This document shows positions 17,653-26,413 of a stretch of 64,000 nt of DNA, piece by piece (position 1 is the first letter of the stretch; every line of letters begins with the position of its first letter). Source of the DNA: Roseicyclus sediminis (GTDB lineage Bacteria; Pseudomonadota; Alphaproteobacteria; Rhodobacterales; Rhodobacteraceae); assembly GCF_025515305.1 (NCBI RefSeq), contig NZ_JAOPHT010000010.1, positions 1 through 64,000 of the forward strand, read 5' to 3'. Both the position numbers and the translations under genes were made by a program. The notes beneath the pieces were generated by a model that was not told where the DNA came from, searched no databases, and saw only the letters and a program-made list of their open reading frames with translations.

Positions 17653-17933
17653 TGGCGGCCTGCCGGTCCGAAATCCTGATCGACGACGACCGGGTCCGGG
17701 TCACGCGGTTCGACTTCGCGCCGGGTGACGAAACGGGCTGGCATCGCCACGGCCTCGACTACGTCATCACGGCCCTGACCGACTGTCAGATGCGGCTTGT
17801 CGAGCCGGGCGGGGCGACGCGGGAGGTGATGGTGGCGCAGGGCACGGTCTACCGCCGCGATGCGGGCGTGGAGCACAACGTGATCAACGGCGGCACGGCG
17901 CCCATGGCGTTCATGGAAACGGAACTGAAGTAA
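17652..17933 (+). CDS. Small cupin-domain protein
   Basis: A 93-residue single-domain cupin with the metal-binding pattern FAPGDETGWHRHGLDYV, then a second motif around YRRDAGVEHNVINGG. Its ATG overlaps the transaminase stop (TGATG), so it is translationally coupled. Its role in the pathway is unknown. Such cupins can be isomerases, metal-dependent hydrolases, or ligand sensors. Its position between transaminase and beta-ureidopropionase suggests handling of an unstable intermediate, as inference only. Confidence 0.82.
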   Translation: MAACRSEILIDDDRVRVTRFDFAPGDETGWHRHGLDYVITALTDCQMRLVEPGGATREVMVAQGTVYRRDAGVEHNVINGGTAPMAFMETELK

Positions 17934-17943
17934 GGACGACGGC

Positions 17944-19194
17944 ATGCCGGCACCCGGCGAGAACCTGAAGATCAACGGCGAGCGGCTGTGGGACAGCCTG
18001 ATGGAAATGGCGAAGATCGGCCCCGGCGTCGCGGGCGGCAACAACCGCCAGACGCTGACCGACGAGGACGCCGAGGGCCGCGCCCTGTTCCAGACCTGGT
18101 GCGAGGCGGCGGGGTGCACCATGGGCCTCGACGAGATGGGCAACATGTTCGCCCGCCGCGAGGGGACGGACCCCGAGGCGCTTCCGGTCTATGTCGGCTC
18201 CCACCTCGATACGCAGCCCACGGGCGGCAAGTATGACGGCGTTCTGGGTGTCCTCGGCGGGCTGGAAGTGATCCGGACGCTCAACGATCTGGGGATCAGG
18301 ACGAAGCATCCCATCGTCGTCACGAACTGGACCAACGAGGAGGGGACGCGCTTTGCCCCCGCGATGCTCGCCTCTGGCGTCTTCGCCGGAAAGCACAGCC
18401 TCGACTGGGCCTATGACCGGGTCGACGCCAAGGGCAAGCGCTTTGGCGACGAGCTGGAGCGGATCGGCTGGAAGGGCGAAGAGAAGGTCGGCGACCGCAA
18501 GATGCACGCCTTCTTCGAGCTGCATATCGAGCAGGGCCCGATCCTCGAGGCCGAGGGCAAGGATATCGGCGTCGTCACCCACGGGCAGGGCCTCAGGTGG
18601 ATCGAGTGCACCGTGACCGGCAAGGAGAGCCACACCGGCTCGACGCCCATGCACATGCGCAAGAACGCGGGCCGGGGCCTGGCCCTCGTCACCGAGCTTG
18701 TCCACGAGATCGCGATGAAGAACCAGCCGAACGCCGTGGGCGCGATCGGGCATATCGATGTCTACCCCAACAGCCGCAACATCATCCCCGGCAAGGTCGT
18801 CTTCACGGTCGACATGCGCACCCATCTTCTCGACAAGTTGAACGCGATGGTCGCCGAGTTCATGGAGCGTGCGCCGAAGCTTTGCGAAGAGATCGGCGTC
18901 GGCTTCGAGGCGCAGATCGTGGGGCAGTTCGATCCACCGGCCTTCGACGAGAACTGCGTGAACGCCGTGCGGCAAGCCGCTGAACGCCTTGGATATTCGC
19001 ATATGGATATCGTGTCGGGCGCGGGCCATGACGCGTGCTGGATCAACGACGTGGCGCCGACCGCGATGATCATGTGCCCCTGCGTCGACGGGCTTTCGCA
19101 CAACGAGGCGGAAGAAATATCGCGGGAATGGGCGACAGCGGGCGCCGATGTGCTATTCCACGCCGTGGTTGAAACTGCGGAGATCGTGGAATGA
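17944..19194 (+). CDS. Beta-ureidopropionase / N-carbamoyl amino acid hydrolase (M20 family)
   Basis: Zn-dependent amidohydrolase predicted to cleave N-carbamoyl-beta-alanine to beta-alanine, CO2 and ammonia, the third step of the reductive pathway. The 416 residues carry the M20/hydantoinase-type metal motifs: YVGSHLDTQPTGGKYDG, TNWTNEEGTRFAPAM, ELHIEQGPILE, GKESHTGSTPM and VSGAGHDACWIND with the final DGLSHNEAE. It is placed between transaminase and dihydropyrimidinase. The stop overlaps the next ATG. Confidence 0.9.
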   Translation: MPAPGENLKINGERLWDSLMEMAKIGPGVAGGNNRQTLTDEDAEGRALFQTWCEAAGCTMGLDEMGNMFARREGTDPEALPVYVGSHLDTQPTGGKYDGVLGVLGGLEVIRTLNDLGIRTKHPIVVTNWTNEEGTRFAPAMLASGVFAGKHSLDWAYDRVDAKGKRFGDELERIGWKGEEKVGDRKMHAFFELHIEQGPILEAEGKDIGVVTHGQGLRWIECTVTGKESHTGSTPMHMRKNAGRGLALVTELVHEIAMKNQPNAVGAIGHIDVYPNSRNIIPGKVVFTVDMRTHLLDKLNAMVAEFMERAPKLCEEIGVGFEAQIVGQFDPPAFDENCVNAVRQAAERLGYSHMDIVSGAGHDACWINDVAPTAMIMCPCVDGLSHNEAEEISREWATAGADVLFHAVVETAEIVE

Positions 19195-19445
19195 CGAGGA
19201 CTATCCTGGCGCCCGTGGCGCTTCTGACGCTTCTGGCTGCCTGCGGCGCGCCGCCGACGCCCCAGGGCGAGACCGAGACGCTGACCGAACAGCTCATGGC
19301 GCTCGTTGCTCCGGGGCAGGACATGTCCAACGTCCGGATCGAGAGCGATGGCTGCTACTGGTATCGCTATGTCGGTCCCGTCGAGGTGACCTATCTCCCG
19401 CTGCTCACGCGGGACGGACGGATGATCTGCACGCGCCCGCAATAA
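19191..19445 (+). CDS. Small lipoprotein of unknown function
   Basis: An 84-residue precursor with a signal peptide ending in the lipobox LLAAC (Cys18), so it is probably anchored in the outer or inner membrane. The mature part is short with two further cysteines (GCYWYRY and ICTRPQ) that could form a disulfide. ATGA overlap with the beta-ureidopropionase stop shows it belongs to the operon. I recognise no family. A link to substrate uptake across the envelope is only a guess. Confidence 0.75.
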   Translation: MTRTILAPVALLTLLAACGAPPTPQGETETLTEQLMALVAPGQDMSNVRIESDGCYWYRYVGPVEVTYLPLLTRDGRMICTRPQ

Positions 19446-19479
19446 GGACGGGCGCGGTCAAACAACGGGGAGAGATGCG

Positions 19480-20934
19480 ATGAGCACGGTAATCAAGGGC
19501 GGCACCGTCGTGACCGCGGACCTCAGCTACGAGGCCGATGTCCTGGTGGAGAACGGTGTCATCACGGAGATCGGCCCGGGGCTCAAGGGCGACACTGTGC
19601 TCGATGCCACGGGGTGCTACATCATGCCGGGCGGGATCGACCCGCACACGCATCTCGAGATGCCCTTCATGGGCACCTATTCCTCCGACGATTTCGAGAG
19701 CGGGACGCGCGCGGCCCTGTCCGGCGGCACGACGATGGTCGTCGACTTCGCGCTTCCCTCGCCCGGTCAGGGCCTCTTCGACGCGCTGCAGATGTGGGAC
19801 AACAAGTCGACCCGCGCCAACTGCGACTACTCCTTCCACATGGCCGTGACGTGGTGGGGCGAGCAGGTCTTCGACGAGATGGAGGGCGTCGTCCGCGACC
19901 GGGGCATCAACACCTTCAAGCACTTCATGGCCTACAAGGGCGCGCTGATGGTCAACGACGACGAGCTTTTCGCGTCGTTCAAGCGCCTGTCCGAGCTGGG
20001 CGCGACCGCGATGGTCCATGCCGAGAACGGCGACGTGGTGGCCGAGTTGCAGCAGAAGCTGCTGGCCGAGGGGAACAACGGCCCCGAGGGGCACGCCTAT
20101 TCGCGTCCCTCCCAGGTCGAGGGCGAGGCCACGAACCGGGCCATCATGATCGCCGACATGGCGGGCGTGCCGCTCTATGTCGTGCATGTCTCCTGCGAGG
20201 AGGCGCACGAGGCGATCCGGCGTGCCAAGCAGCTGGGCAAGCGCGTCTGGGGTGAGCCGCTGATCCAGCACCTGACGCTGGACGAAAGCGAGTATTTCCA
20301 TCCCGACTGGGACCATGCCGCGCGCCGCGTCATGTCTCCGCCGTTCCGCAACAAGGCGCACCAGGACAGCCTCTGGGCCGGTCTCATGTCGGGCTCGCTC
20401 TCGGTGGTGGCGACCGACCATTGCGCCTTCACGACCGAGCAGAAGCGCACGGGCGTGGGGGACTTCACGAAGATCCCGAACGGAACGGGCGGCCTTGAGG
20501 ACCGGATGCCGATGCTCTGGACCCATGGCGTCCGCACGGGGCGCCTGACGATGAACGAATTTGTTGCCGTTACGTCGACAAACATCGCGAAGATCCTGAA
20601 TTGTTACCCGAAGAAGGGCGCGATCCTCGTCGGCGCTGATGCGGATATCGTGGTCTGGGACCCCGAGAAATCCAAGACGATCACCGCCGGCACGCAGCAA
20701 TCGGCCATCGATTACAACGTCTTCGAGGGCAAGGAGGTGACCGGCCTGCCGCGCTTCACGCTGACGCGGGGCCAGGTGGCGATCCACGACGGCGAGGTGC
20801 GGACGCAGGAGGGCCATGGCAAGTTCGTGAAGCGGCCGCCGAACGGGTCGGTCAACCGCGCGCTCAGCCAGTGGAAGGAACTGACCGCGCCGCGCCCGGT
20901 GCAGCGGACGGGGATTCCCGTGACGGGCGTCTGA
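19480..20934 (+). CDS. hydA: Dihydropyrimidinase
   Basis: Opens dihydrouracil/dihydrothymine to N-carbamoyl-beta-amino acids, the second pathway step. The 484 residues have the cyclic amidohydrolase motifs: PGGIDPHTHLEMPF (metal HxH), the FKHFMAYKGALMVND lysine expected to be carboxylated, MVHAENGDVV, YVVHVSCEEAHEAI and VVATDHCAFTTEQK. Length is typical. The ribosome site ggggagag precedes ATG 19480. D-hydantoinase activity is also possible for this family. Confidence 0.94.
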   Translation: MSTVIKGGTVVTADLSYEADVLVENGVITEIGPGLKGDTVLDATGCYIMPGGIDPHTHLEMPFMGTYSSDDFESGTRAALSGGTTMVVDFALPSPGQGLFDALQMWDNKSTRANCDYSFHMAVTWWGEQVFDEMEGVVRDRGINTFKHFMAYKGALMVNDDELFASFKRLSELGATAMVHAENGDVVAELQQKLLAEGNNGPEGHAYSRPSQVEGEATNRAIMIADMAGVPLYVVHVSCEEAHEAIRRAKQLGKRVWGEPLIQHLTLDESEYFHPDWDHAARRVMSPPFRNKAHQDSLWAGLMSGSLSVVATDHCAFTTEQKRTGVGDFTKIPNGTGGLEDRMPMLWTHGVRTGRLTMNEFVAVTSTNIAKILNCYPKKGAILVGADADIVVWDPEKSKTITAGTQQSAIDYNVFEGKEVTGLPRFTLTRGQVAIHDGEVRTQEGHGKFVKRPPNGSVNRALSQWKELTAPRPVQRTGIPVTGV

Positions 20935-21009
20935 GGCGCCAGGGCTTTTGATTCCAGGGGGTGCCCCGCGGTCGGAACACGATCCCGGGGCGGACGAAGA
21001 GAGGTGCGC

Positions 21010-21831
21010 ATGAGCATGGCGGCCGAGGCAGTGGCGAAGATGGCGACGACGGCGGCCCCCGTGATCGAGGCCCGTGGCCTCGATCTGACGTTCCAGACGG
21101 CGGACGGCCCGGTCCAGGCCCTGCGCGACGTGAACCTGACCATAGACAGGGGCGATTTCGTCAGCTTCATCGGCCCCTCGGGGTGCGGCAAGACCACGTT
21201 CCTTCGCGTCGTCGCGGCGCTCGAACGTCCGACCGGCGGCACCATCACCGTCAACGGCATGACCCCGGACGAGGCGCGCCGTCAACGCGCGTATGGCTAC
21301 GTGTTCCAGGCGGCCGGGCTCTACCCCTGGCGCACCATCGAGAAGAACATCGCTCTGCCGCTGGAGATCATGGGCTTCGACCGGGCCGAACAGGCGCGGC
21401 GCGTGGACGATGTGCTGCGGCTGGTCGATCTCGAGGGGTTCGGCAAGAAATTCCCCTGGCAGCTGTCGGGGGGGATGCAGCAGCGCGCCTCGATCGCCCG
21501 CGCGCTCGCCTTCGATGCCGACCTTCTGCTGATGGACGAACCCTTCGGCGCGCTGGACGAGATCGTGCGCGACCACCTGAACGAGCAGCTGCTCGCGCTC
21601 TGGAGGCGGACGGAGAAGACCATCGGCTTCGTCACCCATTCGATCCCCGAGGCGGTCTACCTGTCCACCAAGATCGTCGTGATGAGCCCGCGTCCGGGCC
21701 GCATCACCGACGTCATCGAAAGCGATCTCGGCCCCGACCGGCCGCTCGACATCCGCGATACGCCGGAATTCCTCGCCATTGCCCACCGGGTGCGCGAGGG
21801 CCTTCGCGCCGGACATGCCTATGACGATTGA
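21010..21831 (+). CDS. ABC transporter ATP-binding protein (SsuB/TauB/ThiZ-like)
   Basis: Energises the importer encoded by the next three genes. The 273 residues hold Walker A GPSGCGKTT, Q-loop region YVFQAAGLYPWRTIEKN, signature LSGGMQQRASIARAL, Walker B LLLMDEPFGALDE and the H-loop TVGFVTHS-like segment (TIGFVTHSIPEAVYLS). ATG 21010 sits behind agaggt; a GTG at 21004 and ATG at 21016 are alternatives. Located 75 bp after dihydropyrimidinase, so pyrimidine import is the likely job. Confidence 0.93.
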   Translation: MSMAAEAVAKMATTAAPVIEARGLDLTFQTADGPVQALRDVNLTIDRGDFVSFIGPSGCGKTTFLRVVAALERPTGGTITVNGMTPDEARRQRAYGYVFQAAGLYPWRTIEKNIALPLEIMGFDRAEQARRVDDVLRLVDLEGFGKKFPWQLSGGMQQRASIARALAFDADLLLMDEPFGALDEIVRDHLNEQLLALWRRTEKTIGFVTHSIPEAVYLSTKIVVMSPRPGRITDVIESDLGPDRPLDIRDTPEFLAIAHRVREGLRAGHAYDD

Positions 21832-21858
21832 CGGCCGCCATACCCGTCGCCTACCGGG

Positions 21859-21894
21859 CCTGATCGGGGGCCTGATCCGGGGCCTGATCCGGGG
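21859..21894 (+). repeat. Three tandem 12-bp repeats just before an ABC permease start
   Basis: CCTGATCGGGGG, CCTGATCCGGGG and CCTGATCCGGGG run head to tail and end 6 bp before the permease ATG. The G-runs are the only ribosome-site-like sequence available to that gene. Confidence 0.85.
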
Positions 21895-21900
21895 GCTGCC

Positions 21901-22857
21901 ATGAGCGAGGCCGTGGCATCCACGCCAGCCGCGCCCTGCGCCGTCTGCGCGCTTCTGCGCCGGATCGCCGGCGGCGTCCTGCCGGTCCTGACCGTCGTCG
22001 CGACCATCGTCGCGCTCTGGTATGCGGCGGCGATCGGGCTGAACCGCGCCTGGACGCTCGACCAGGCGCAGCGGCAGGGCGTGGAGCTGACGGCGGGCGA
22101 GATCCTCGCCGACGCGATGAGCCAGGAACGACCCGTTCTGCCCGCCCCCCACCAGGTCTTCGACGAGCTCTGGGCCACAACGATGGGCGAGCCGATCCTG
22201 CGCGAGCGGCGCGGCGAATACCGTCCCAATCCGCGCAGCCTCTTCTTCCATGCCTGGCAGACGCTGGCGCCGACGCTTCTGGGCTTCGCCATTGGCGGGC
22301 TCGCCGGCATCCTGCTGGCCGTGGGGATCGTCCACAACCGGGCGATGGACCTTTCCGTCATGCCCTGGGCCATCGCCAGCCAGACCATCCCGATCCTCGC
22401 CATCGCGCCGATGATCATCGTGGTCTTGAACTCCATCGGGCTGGAGGGGCTGATCCCCAAGTCGCTGATCTCGGCCTATCTCAGCTTCTTCCCGGTCGTG
22501 GTGGGGATGGTGAAGGGCCTGCGCAGCCCGAACGCCATGGACCTCGACCTTCTGCGCACCTATTCGGCCAGCGGTGCCGAGACGTTCTGGAAGCTTCGTC
22601 TCCCGGCCTCGGTGCCGTTCCTCTTCGCCTCGCTCAAGGTCGGCATCGCCGCCGCGCTCGTCGGCACCATCGTGGCGGAGTTGCCCACCGGCGCACGCTT
22701 CGGCCTCGGCGCGCGGCTCCTGACCGGAAGCTATTACGGGCAGACCATCCAGATCTGGTCGGCGCTGTTCATGGCGGCGATCTGTGCCGCCGCGCTGGTG
22801 GCGACGCTCGGCCTGATCGAACGGATGACGCTCCGGCGCATGGGGCTCGACCGATGA
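21901..22857 (+). CDS. ABC transporter permease (SsuC/TauC-like), first subunit
   Basis: Inner-membrane channel subunit. The 318 residues have an N-terminal helix (about 25-50), a periplasmic stretch, and a core of five to six helices with the EAA-type loop (TYSASGAETFWKLRLPASVP). No clean ribosome site is visible; the ATG follows a 12-bp tandem repeat. Together with the next gene it forms a two-permease importer, as in ThiXYZ/RibXY-like and pyrimidine-associated systems. Confidence 0.9.
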   Translation: MSEAVASTPAAPCAVCALLRRIAGGVLPVLTVVATIVALWYAAAIGLNRAWTLDQAQRQGVELTAGEILADAMSQERPVLPAPHQVFDELWATTMGEPILRERRGEYRPNPRSLFFHAWQTLAPTLLGFAIGGLAGILLAVGIVHNRAMDLSVMPWAIASQTIPILAIAPMIIVVLNSIGLEGLIPKSLISAYLSFFPVVVGMVKGLRSPNAMDLDLLRTYSASGAETFWKLRLPASVPFLFASLKVGIAAALVGTIVAELPTGARFGLGARLLTGSYYGQTIQIWSALFMAAICAAALVATLGLIERMTLRRMGLDR

Positions 22858-22880
22858 GCGGGGCGGGGGCGCGGATGCGG

Positions 22881-22896
22881 GAAAACCGCAGTTTTC
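22881..22896. repeat. Short perfect inverted repeat between the two permease genes
   Basis: GAAAAC and GTTTTC flank CGCA. It lies in the 52-bp gap between permease genes; an overlapping GCGG/CCGC pairing is an alternative fold. It may be an RNA processing or translation-control site. Confidence 0.4.
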
Positions 22897-22909
22897 AGCG
22901 GGTCGCGCC

Positions 22910-23830
22910 ATGAGGTCGCTGTCCGCCCTTCCGCCCTGGTCCTTGCCCGCGCTCGGCGCGGCGTTGATCGCGCTGGGCCTGCTTCTCGACTGGAGGCTCG
23001 GCGCGATCCTGGCGCTCTGGCTCGGGGCCTGGGCGGTGAATGCGCTGCTGTCGAACGTCGGCAGGGGCGGGGGCGTCCGATTCCTCGTACCGGTAATCTT
23101 CGGCGCCACGCTTCTGGGTCTCTGGGAAGCCGCCGTCCGGCTTTACGATATCTCGCCGATCATCCTGCCGGCGCCCTCGGTCATCGCGGCGACCTTCGCC
23201 GAGAACACGTCGACGCTCTGGGCGGATTTCCGGCAGACGATCCTGAAGGGGGCGCTCTCGGGCTATGCCATCGGCTGCGGCGCGGCGTTCCTGACGGCCA
23301 TCGCCATCGACCGCTCGCCCTTCCTGCAGCGGGGCCTTCTGCCCGTCGGCAACTTCATCGCGGCACTTCCCATCGTGGGCACCGCACCGATCCTCGTCAT
23401 GTGGTTCGGCTTCGGCTGGCAGTCCAAGGCCGCCGTCGTCGTCGCCATGGTCTTCTTCCCGATGCTGGTGAACTGCGTGCAGGGGTTGAAGGCCGCCGAC
23501 GCGATGCAGCGCGACCTCATGCACACCTACGCGGCGAGCTATTGGCAGTCGCTCATGAAGCTGCGCCTTCCCACCGCGCTTCCCTTCATCTTCAACGGGT
23601 TGAAGATCTGCACAACCCTTGCGCTGATCGGGGCCATCGTGGCGGAGTTTTTCGGCTCTCCCGTCGTGGGCATGGGCTTTCGGATAAAAATCGAGGTGGG
23701 TCGCCTAGCCATGGATATGGTCTGGGCATCAATCGCGGTGGCGGCGATGGCCGGGACCGCGTTCTACGGGCTCGTGGCCCTGGTCGAGCGGCGGCTGACC
23801 TTCTGGCACCCGTCGCAACGAGGGTCCTGA
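22910..23830 (+). CDS. ABC transporter permease (SsuC/TauC-like), second subunit
   Basis: Second 306-residue channel subunit with N-terminal helices (LPALGAALIALGLLLDW) and the typical permease core; the EAA-like loop reads TYAASYWQSLMKLRLPTALP. It pairs with the preceding permease. The gene ends 39 bp before the binding-protein gene, which has its own strong ribosome site. Confidence 0.9.
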   Translation: MRSLSALPPWSLPALGAALIALGLLLDWRLGAILALWLGAWAVNALLSNVGRGGGVRFLVPVIFGATLLGLWEAAVRLYDISPIILPAPSVIAATFAENTSTLWADFRQTILKGALSGYAIGCGAAFLTAIAIDRSPFLQRGLLPVGNFIAALPIVGTAPILVMWFGFGWQSKAAVVVAMVFFPMLVNCVQGLKAADAMQRDLMHTYAASYWQSLMKLRLPTALPFIFNGLKICTTLALIGAIVAEFFGSPVVGMGFRIKIEVGRLAMDMVWASIAVAAMAGTAFYGLVALVERRLTFWHPSQRGS

Positions 23831-23869
23831 GGAGCGGACGGCAACAAGAAGTCCAACTAGGAGGAAGAC

Positions 23870-24859
23870 ATGAACAAGATCACGATGACGGCGCTGGCTG
23901 CGGGCCTCGGCCTTGCGGGCGCGGCGCAGGCGCAGGACACGGTAAACCTGCAGCTTCAGTGGGTCACCCAGGCGCAGTTCGCGGGCTACTACGTGGCGCT
24001 CGAGAACGGCTACTACGAAGAAGAGGGGCTCGACGTGAACATCATGCCGGGCGGCCCCGACATCGCACCGCCGCAGGTGCTGGCGGGCGGCGCGGCCGAC
24101 GTCATGCTGAACTGGATGCCCTCCGCACTCGCCGCGCGCGAGGCCGGGCTGCCGGTGGTGAATATCGCCCAGCCCTTCGTGCGCTCGGGCCTGATGCTCA
24201 GCTGCTGGGCCGACACCGGCATCACCGAGCCTGCCGATCTCGCAGGCAAGACGGTGGCGCACTGGTTCTTCGGCAACGAGTATCCGTTCCTGTCGTGGAT
24301 GAGCCAGCTCGGCATCCCGGTGGATGGGTCCGAAGGGGGCATCACGCTGCTGCAGGCAGGCTTCAACGTCGATCCGCTGCTGCAGCGGCAGGCCGACTGC
24401 ATCTCGACGATGACCTATAACGAGTACTGGCAGATCATTGACGCGGGCGTCAGCCCCGACGAGCTCGTGACCTTCAAGTACGAGGACTATGGCGTCGCCA
24501 CGCTGGAAGACGGGATCTGGACGCTCGAGCAGAACCTCGAGGATCCGGCCTTCGTCGACAAGATGGTCCGCTTCGTCCGCGCCTCGATGCGCGGCTGGCA
24601 GTGGGCGGCGGAGAACCCCGACGATGCGGCGATGATCGTGCTCGACTACGACGAGACCGGCGCGCAGACCGAGCAGCACCAGCTGCGCATGATGCGCGAG
24701 ATCGGCCTGCTCGTGGAAGGCGGTGACGGCGCGCTCGACGAGGCCGCCTATCAGCGGACGGTCGACACGCTGCTCGCCGGCGGTTCGGATCCGGTGATCT
24801 CGGCTGCGCCCGAGGGTGCCTTCACGCACATCATCACGGACGCCGCGCTCGCCAACTGA
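23870..24859 (+). CDS. ABC transporter substrate-binding protein (NMT1/THI5/SsuA-like)
   Basis: Periplasmic binding protein that should determine substrate. The 329 residues begin with a signal peptide cleaved after AAQA; the fold is of the NMT1/THI5 type (LQLQWVTQAQFAGYYVALEN, then GYYEEEGLDVNI). This superfamily binds hydroxymethylpyrimidine, aromatic and sulfonate ligands. Here the operon context points to uracil, thymine or a related pyrimidine. A strong AGGAGGA ribosome site fits the high expression usual for binding proteins. A terminator follows at once. Confidence 0.9.
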   Translation: MNKITMTALAAGLGLAGAAQAQDTVNLQLQWVTQAQFAGYYVALENGYYEEEGLDVNIMPGGPDIAPPQVLAGGAADVMLNWMPSALAAREAGLPVVNIAQPFVRSGLMLSCWADTGITEPADLAGKTVAHWFFGNEYPFLSWMSQLGIPVDGSEGGITLLQAGFNVDPLLQRQADCISTMTYNEYWQIIDAGVSPDELVTFKYEDYGVATLEDGIWTLEQNLEDPAFVDKMVRFVRASMRGWQWAAENPDDAAMIVLDYDETGAQTEQHQLRMMREIGLLVEGGDGALDEAAYQRTVDTLLAGGSDPVISAAPEGAFTHIITDAALAN

Positions 24860-24883
24860 GCACGGCTTTCCGACACCAGGAGA

Positions 24884-24913
24884 CAGCCCCGGTTCGCGCC
24901 GGGGCTGTTTTCG
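24884..24913 (+). terminator. Rho-independent terminator of the pyrimidine/ABC operon
   Basis: CAGCCCCGG (24884-24892) pairs with CCGGGGCTG (24899-24907) around TTCGCG, followed by TTTTCG. It lies 25 bp after the binding-protein stop codon. Confidence 0.88.
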
Positions 24914-24927
24914 TATGGCCGCCCGTC

Positions 24928-25353
24928 TCAGGCCTTCCGGTCGAGGCCCGGCGGCGCGCGGTCCTGCAAGGCCTGCAACAGGTCGCTCATCGCCGGCGGC
25001 GGCGCTTCGGGCGGGGGAGGGGCAGGCTCGCGCCGGTCGAAGTCGCCGACCCGCGCGGTGTCGAGCGGCGGAATGCCGAGGCCCTTGACCGGCGGAGGGT
25101 CGGGCGGGATTTCCGGCACGGGGCGGCCTGCGCCCGGCACGCCGAGCGCGGCCTTCGCCGTCGCCTCGGCCTGCGTGACGGCGGCCCGGGCAAGTTCCGG
25201 CCTGGGGGCTGCGGGCGGCTCGGCGCCCGTCGGGCTCATGCGCGGCGCTGCCGCTTGCGGCGCGGAGCCGGTGGCGGCGGGAAGGCCGGAGGGTGCGGTC
25301 GGTGTCATCACCATCGCTCCATCTGACAGAGCCCCCACCGCGTCCGGTGTCAT
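24928..25353 (-). CDS. Hypothetical Pro/Ala-rich protein
   Basis: Up to 141 residues, dominated by Pro and Ala, with no recognisable domain, signal peptide or membrane helix. Starts at 25353 and 25314 (behind a close GGAG) are both possible; the latter gives 128 residues. The middle contains an Ala-rich helix-prone part (ELARAAVTQAEATAKAALG) and a tail MSDLLQALQDRAPPGLDRKA. The reading frame is long for the size of gap, but composition alone could keep it open. Function unknown. Confidence 0.5.
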   Translation of the reverse strand: MTPDAVGALSDGAMVMTPTAPSGLPAATGSAPQAAAPRMSPTGAEPPAAPRPELARAAVTQAEATAKAALGVPGAGRPVPEIPPDPPPVKGLGIPPLDTARVGDFDRREPAPPPPEAPPPAMSDLLQALQDRAPPGLDRKA

Positions 25354-25433
25354 GCCACGAAAGCCCCTGCGCACCAAGGGGATTCCGAGAATTCGCGGCA
25401 AACTCCACGGTTCCGCCACATTGCGTCGGGCGG

Positions 25434-26324
25434 TCAGTCGACGATGACGATGCCCGTCTGCTTCGACTTGTGCTCGGGCTCGACGTGGATCGTGACGCGC
25501 ACATCCGGGACGGCCCGCGCGATCCCCGCCTCGACGCGGTCGCAGATCTCATGGGCGTCGTAGACCGTCATGTCGCTCGGCACGACGAGGTGAAACTCCA
25601 CGAAGGTGGCGCTTCCGGCATGGCGGGTCCTGAGGTCGTGGGCCTCTACCGCGCCGTCGGCCTCGGCCGAGATCGCGTCGCGGATGCGGCCGAGCGTCTC
25701 CTCGGGCACCGCCTCGTCCATCAGGCCCGAGAGCGATTCCCTCACCACGCGCGAGCCCGACCAGAGGATGTTCACCGCCACGAGCGCGGCCATGATCGGG
25801 TCGAGCACCCACCAGCCGGTGAGGACGGCCAGGACGACACCCACCGCCACGCCGGCGGAGGTGACGACATCGGCCCAGAGGTGGCGTCCGTCCGCCGCAA
25901 GCGCCGGTGACCGCAGCTTCCGCCCCTGCCGGACGAGGATGAAGGCCCAGGCCGCGTTCAGCGCCGTTGCGGCACCGTTGACGAGCAGCCCCTCGACCGG
26001 CGCGTCGATCACGCGCGGCTCGAGGAAGCCTGACCACGCCTCGTGCAGGATGAAGAGGGCGGCCACGATGATCATGACGCCTTCCAGCACCGCGCTGAAG
26101 AACTCCGCCTTGTGGTGACCGAAGGGGTGTTCGGCATCGGCGGGGCGGGCGGCCACGCGTATCGCGACGAGGGCCGCGAAGGCCGTCGCGAGGTTCACCG
26201 TGCTCTCCAGCGCGTCCGAAAGAAGCGCGACGGACCCCGTGAGCCACCAGGCCAGCGCCTTCAGCCCGAGAACGGCGGTCCCGACCACGAGGCTGCCGAT
26301 GGCGATTTTGAGCACTGCGGACAT
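25434..26324 (-). CDS. Cation diffusion facilitator (CDF) family transporter
   Basis: Inner-membrane metal/proton antiporter exporting Zn2+, Fe2+, Mn2+ or similar. The 296 residues have six expected helices, the family segment LLSDALESTVNLATAFAALV, the HPFGHHKAEFFSAVLEGVMI region, a second site segment (LWADVVTSAGVAVGVVLAVL) and a C-terminal cytoplasmic domain (HAGSATFVEFHLVVPSDMTV). Metal specificity cannot be read from this alone. It is separate from acs by 125 bp. Confidence 0.92.
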   Translation of the reverse strand: MSAVLKIAIGSLVVGTAVLGLKALAWWLTGSVALLSDALESTVNLATAFAALVAIRVAARPADAEHPFGHHKAEFFSAVLEGVMIIVAALFILHEAWSGFLEPRVIDAPVEGLLVNGAATALNAAWAFILVRQGRKLRSPALAADGRHLWADVVTSAGVAVGVVLAVLTGWWVLDPIMAALVAVNILWSGSRVVRESLSGLMDEAVPEETLGRIRDAISAEADGAVEAHDLRTRHAGSATFVEFHLVVPSDMTVYDAHEICDRVEAGIARAVPDVRVTIHVEPEHKSKQTGIVIVD

Positions 26325-26413
26325 GGCGGTCCCCTTCGGATGCGCCGCACTTAACGGCCCGGGGGCGGTGGCTCAAGCGCCGGTTTCCGCCGATGACGGC
26401 GGGGAAGGCGGAA

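Noticed and set aside
19405-23109. 1234-codon minus-strand frame antisense to dihydropyrimidinase and ABC genes
   Set aside because: Low-complexity Arg/Gly/His composition, no start context, and opposite to genes with clear motifs.
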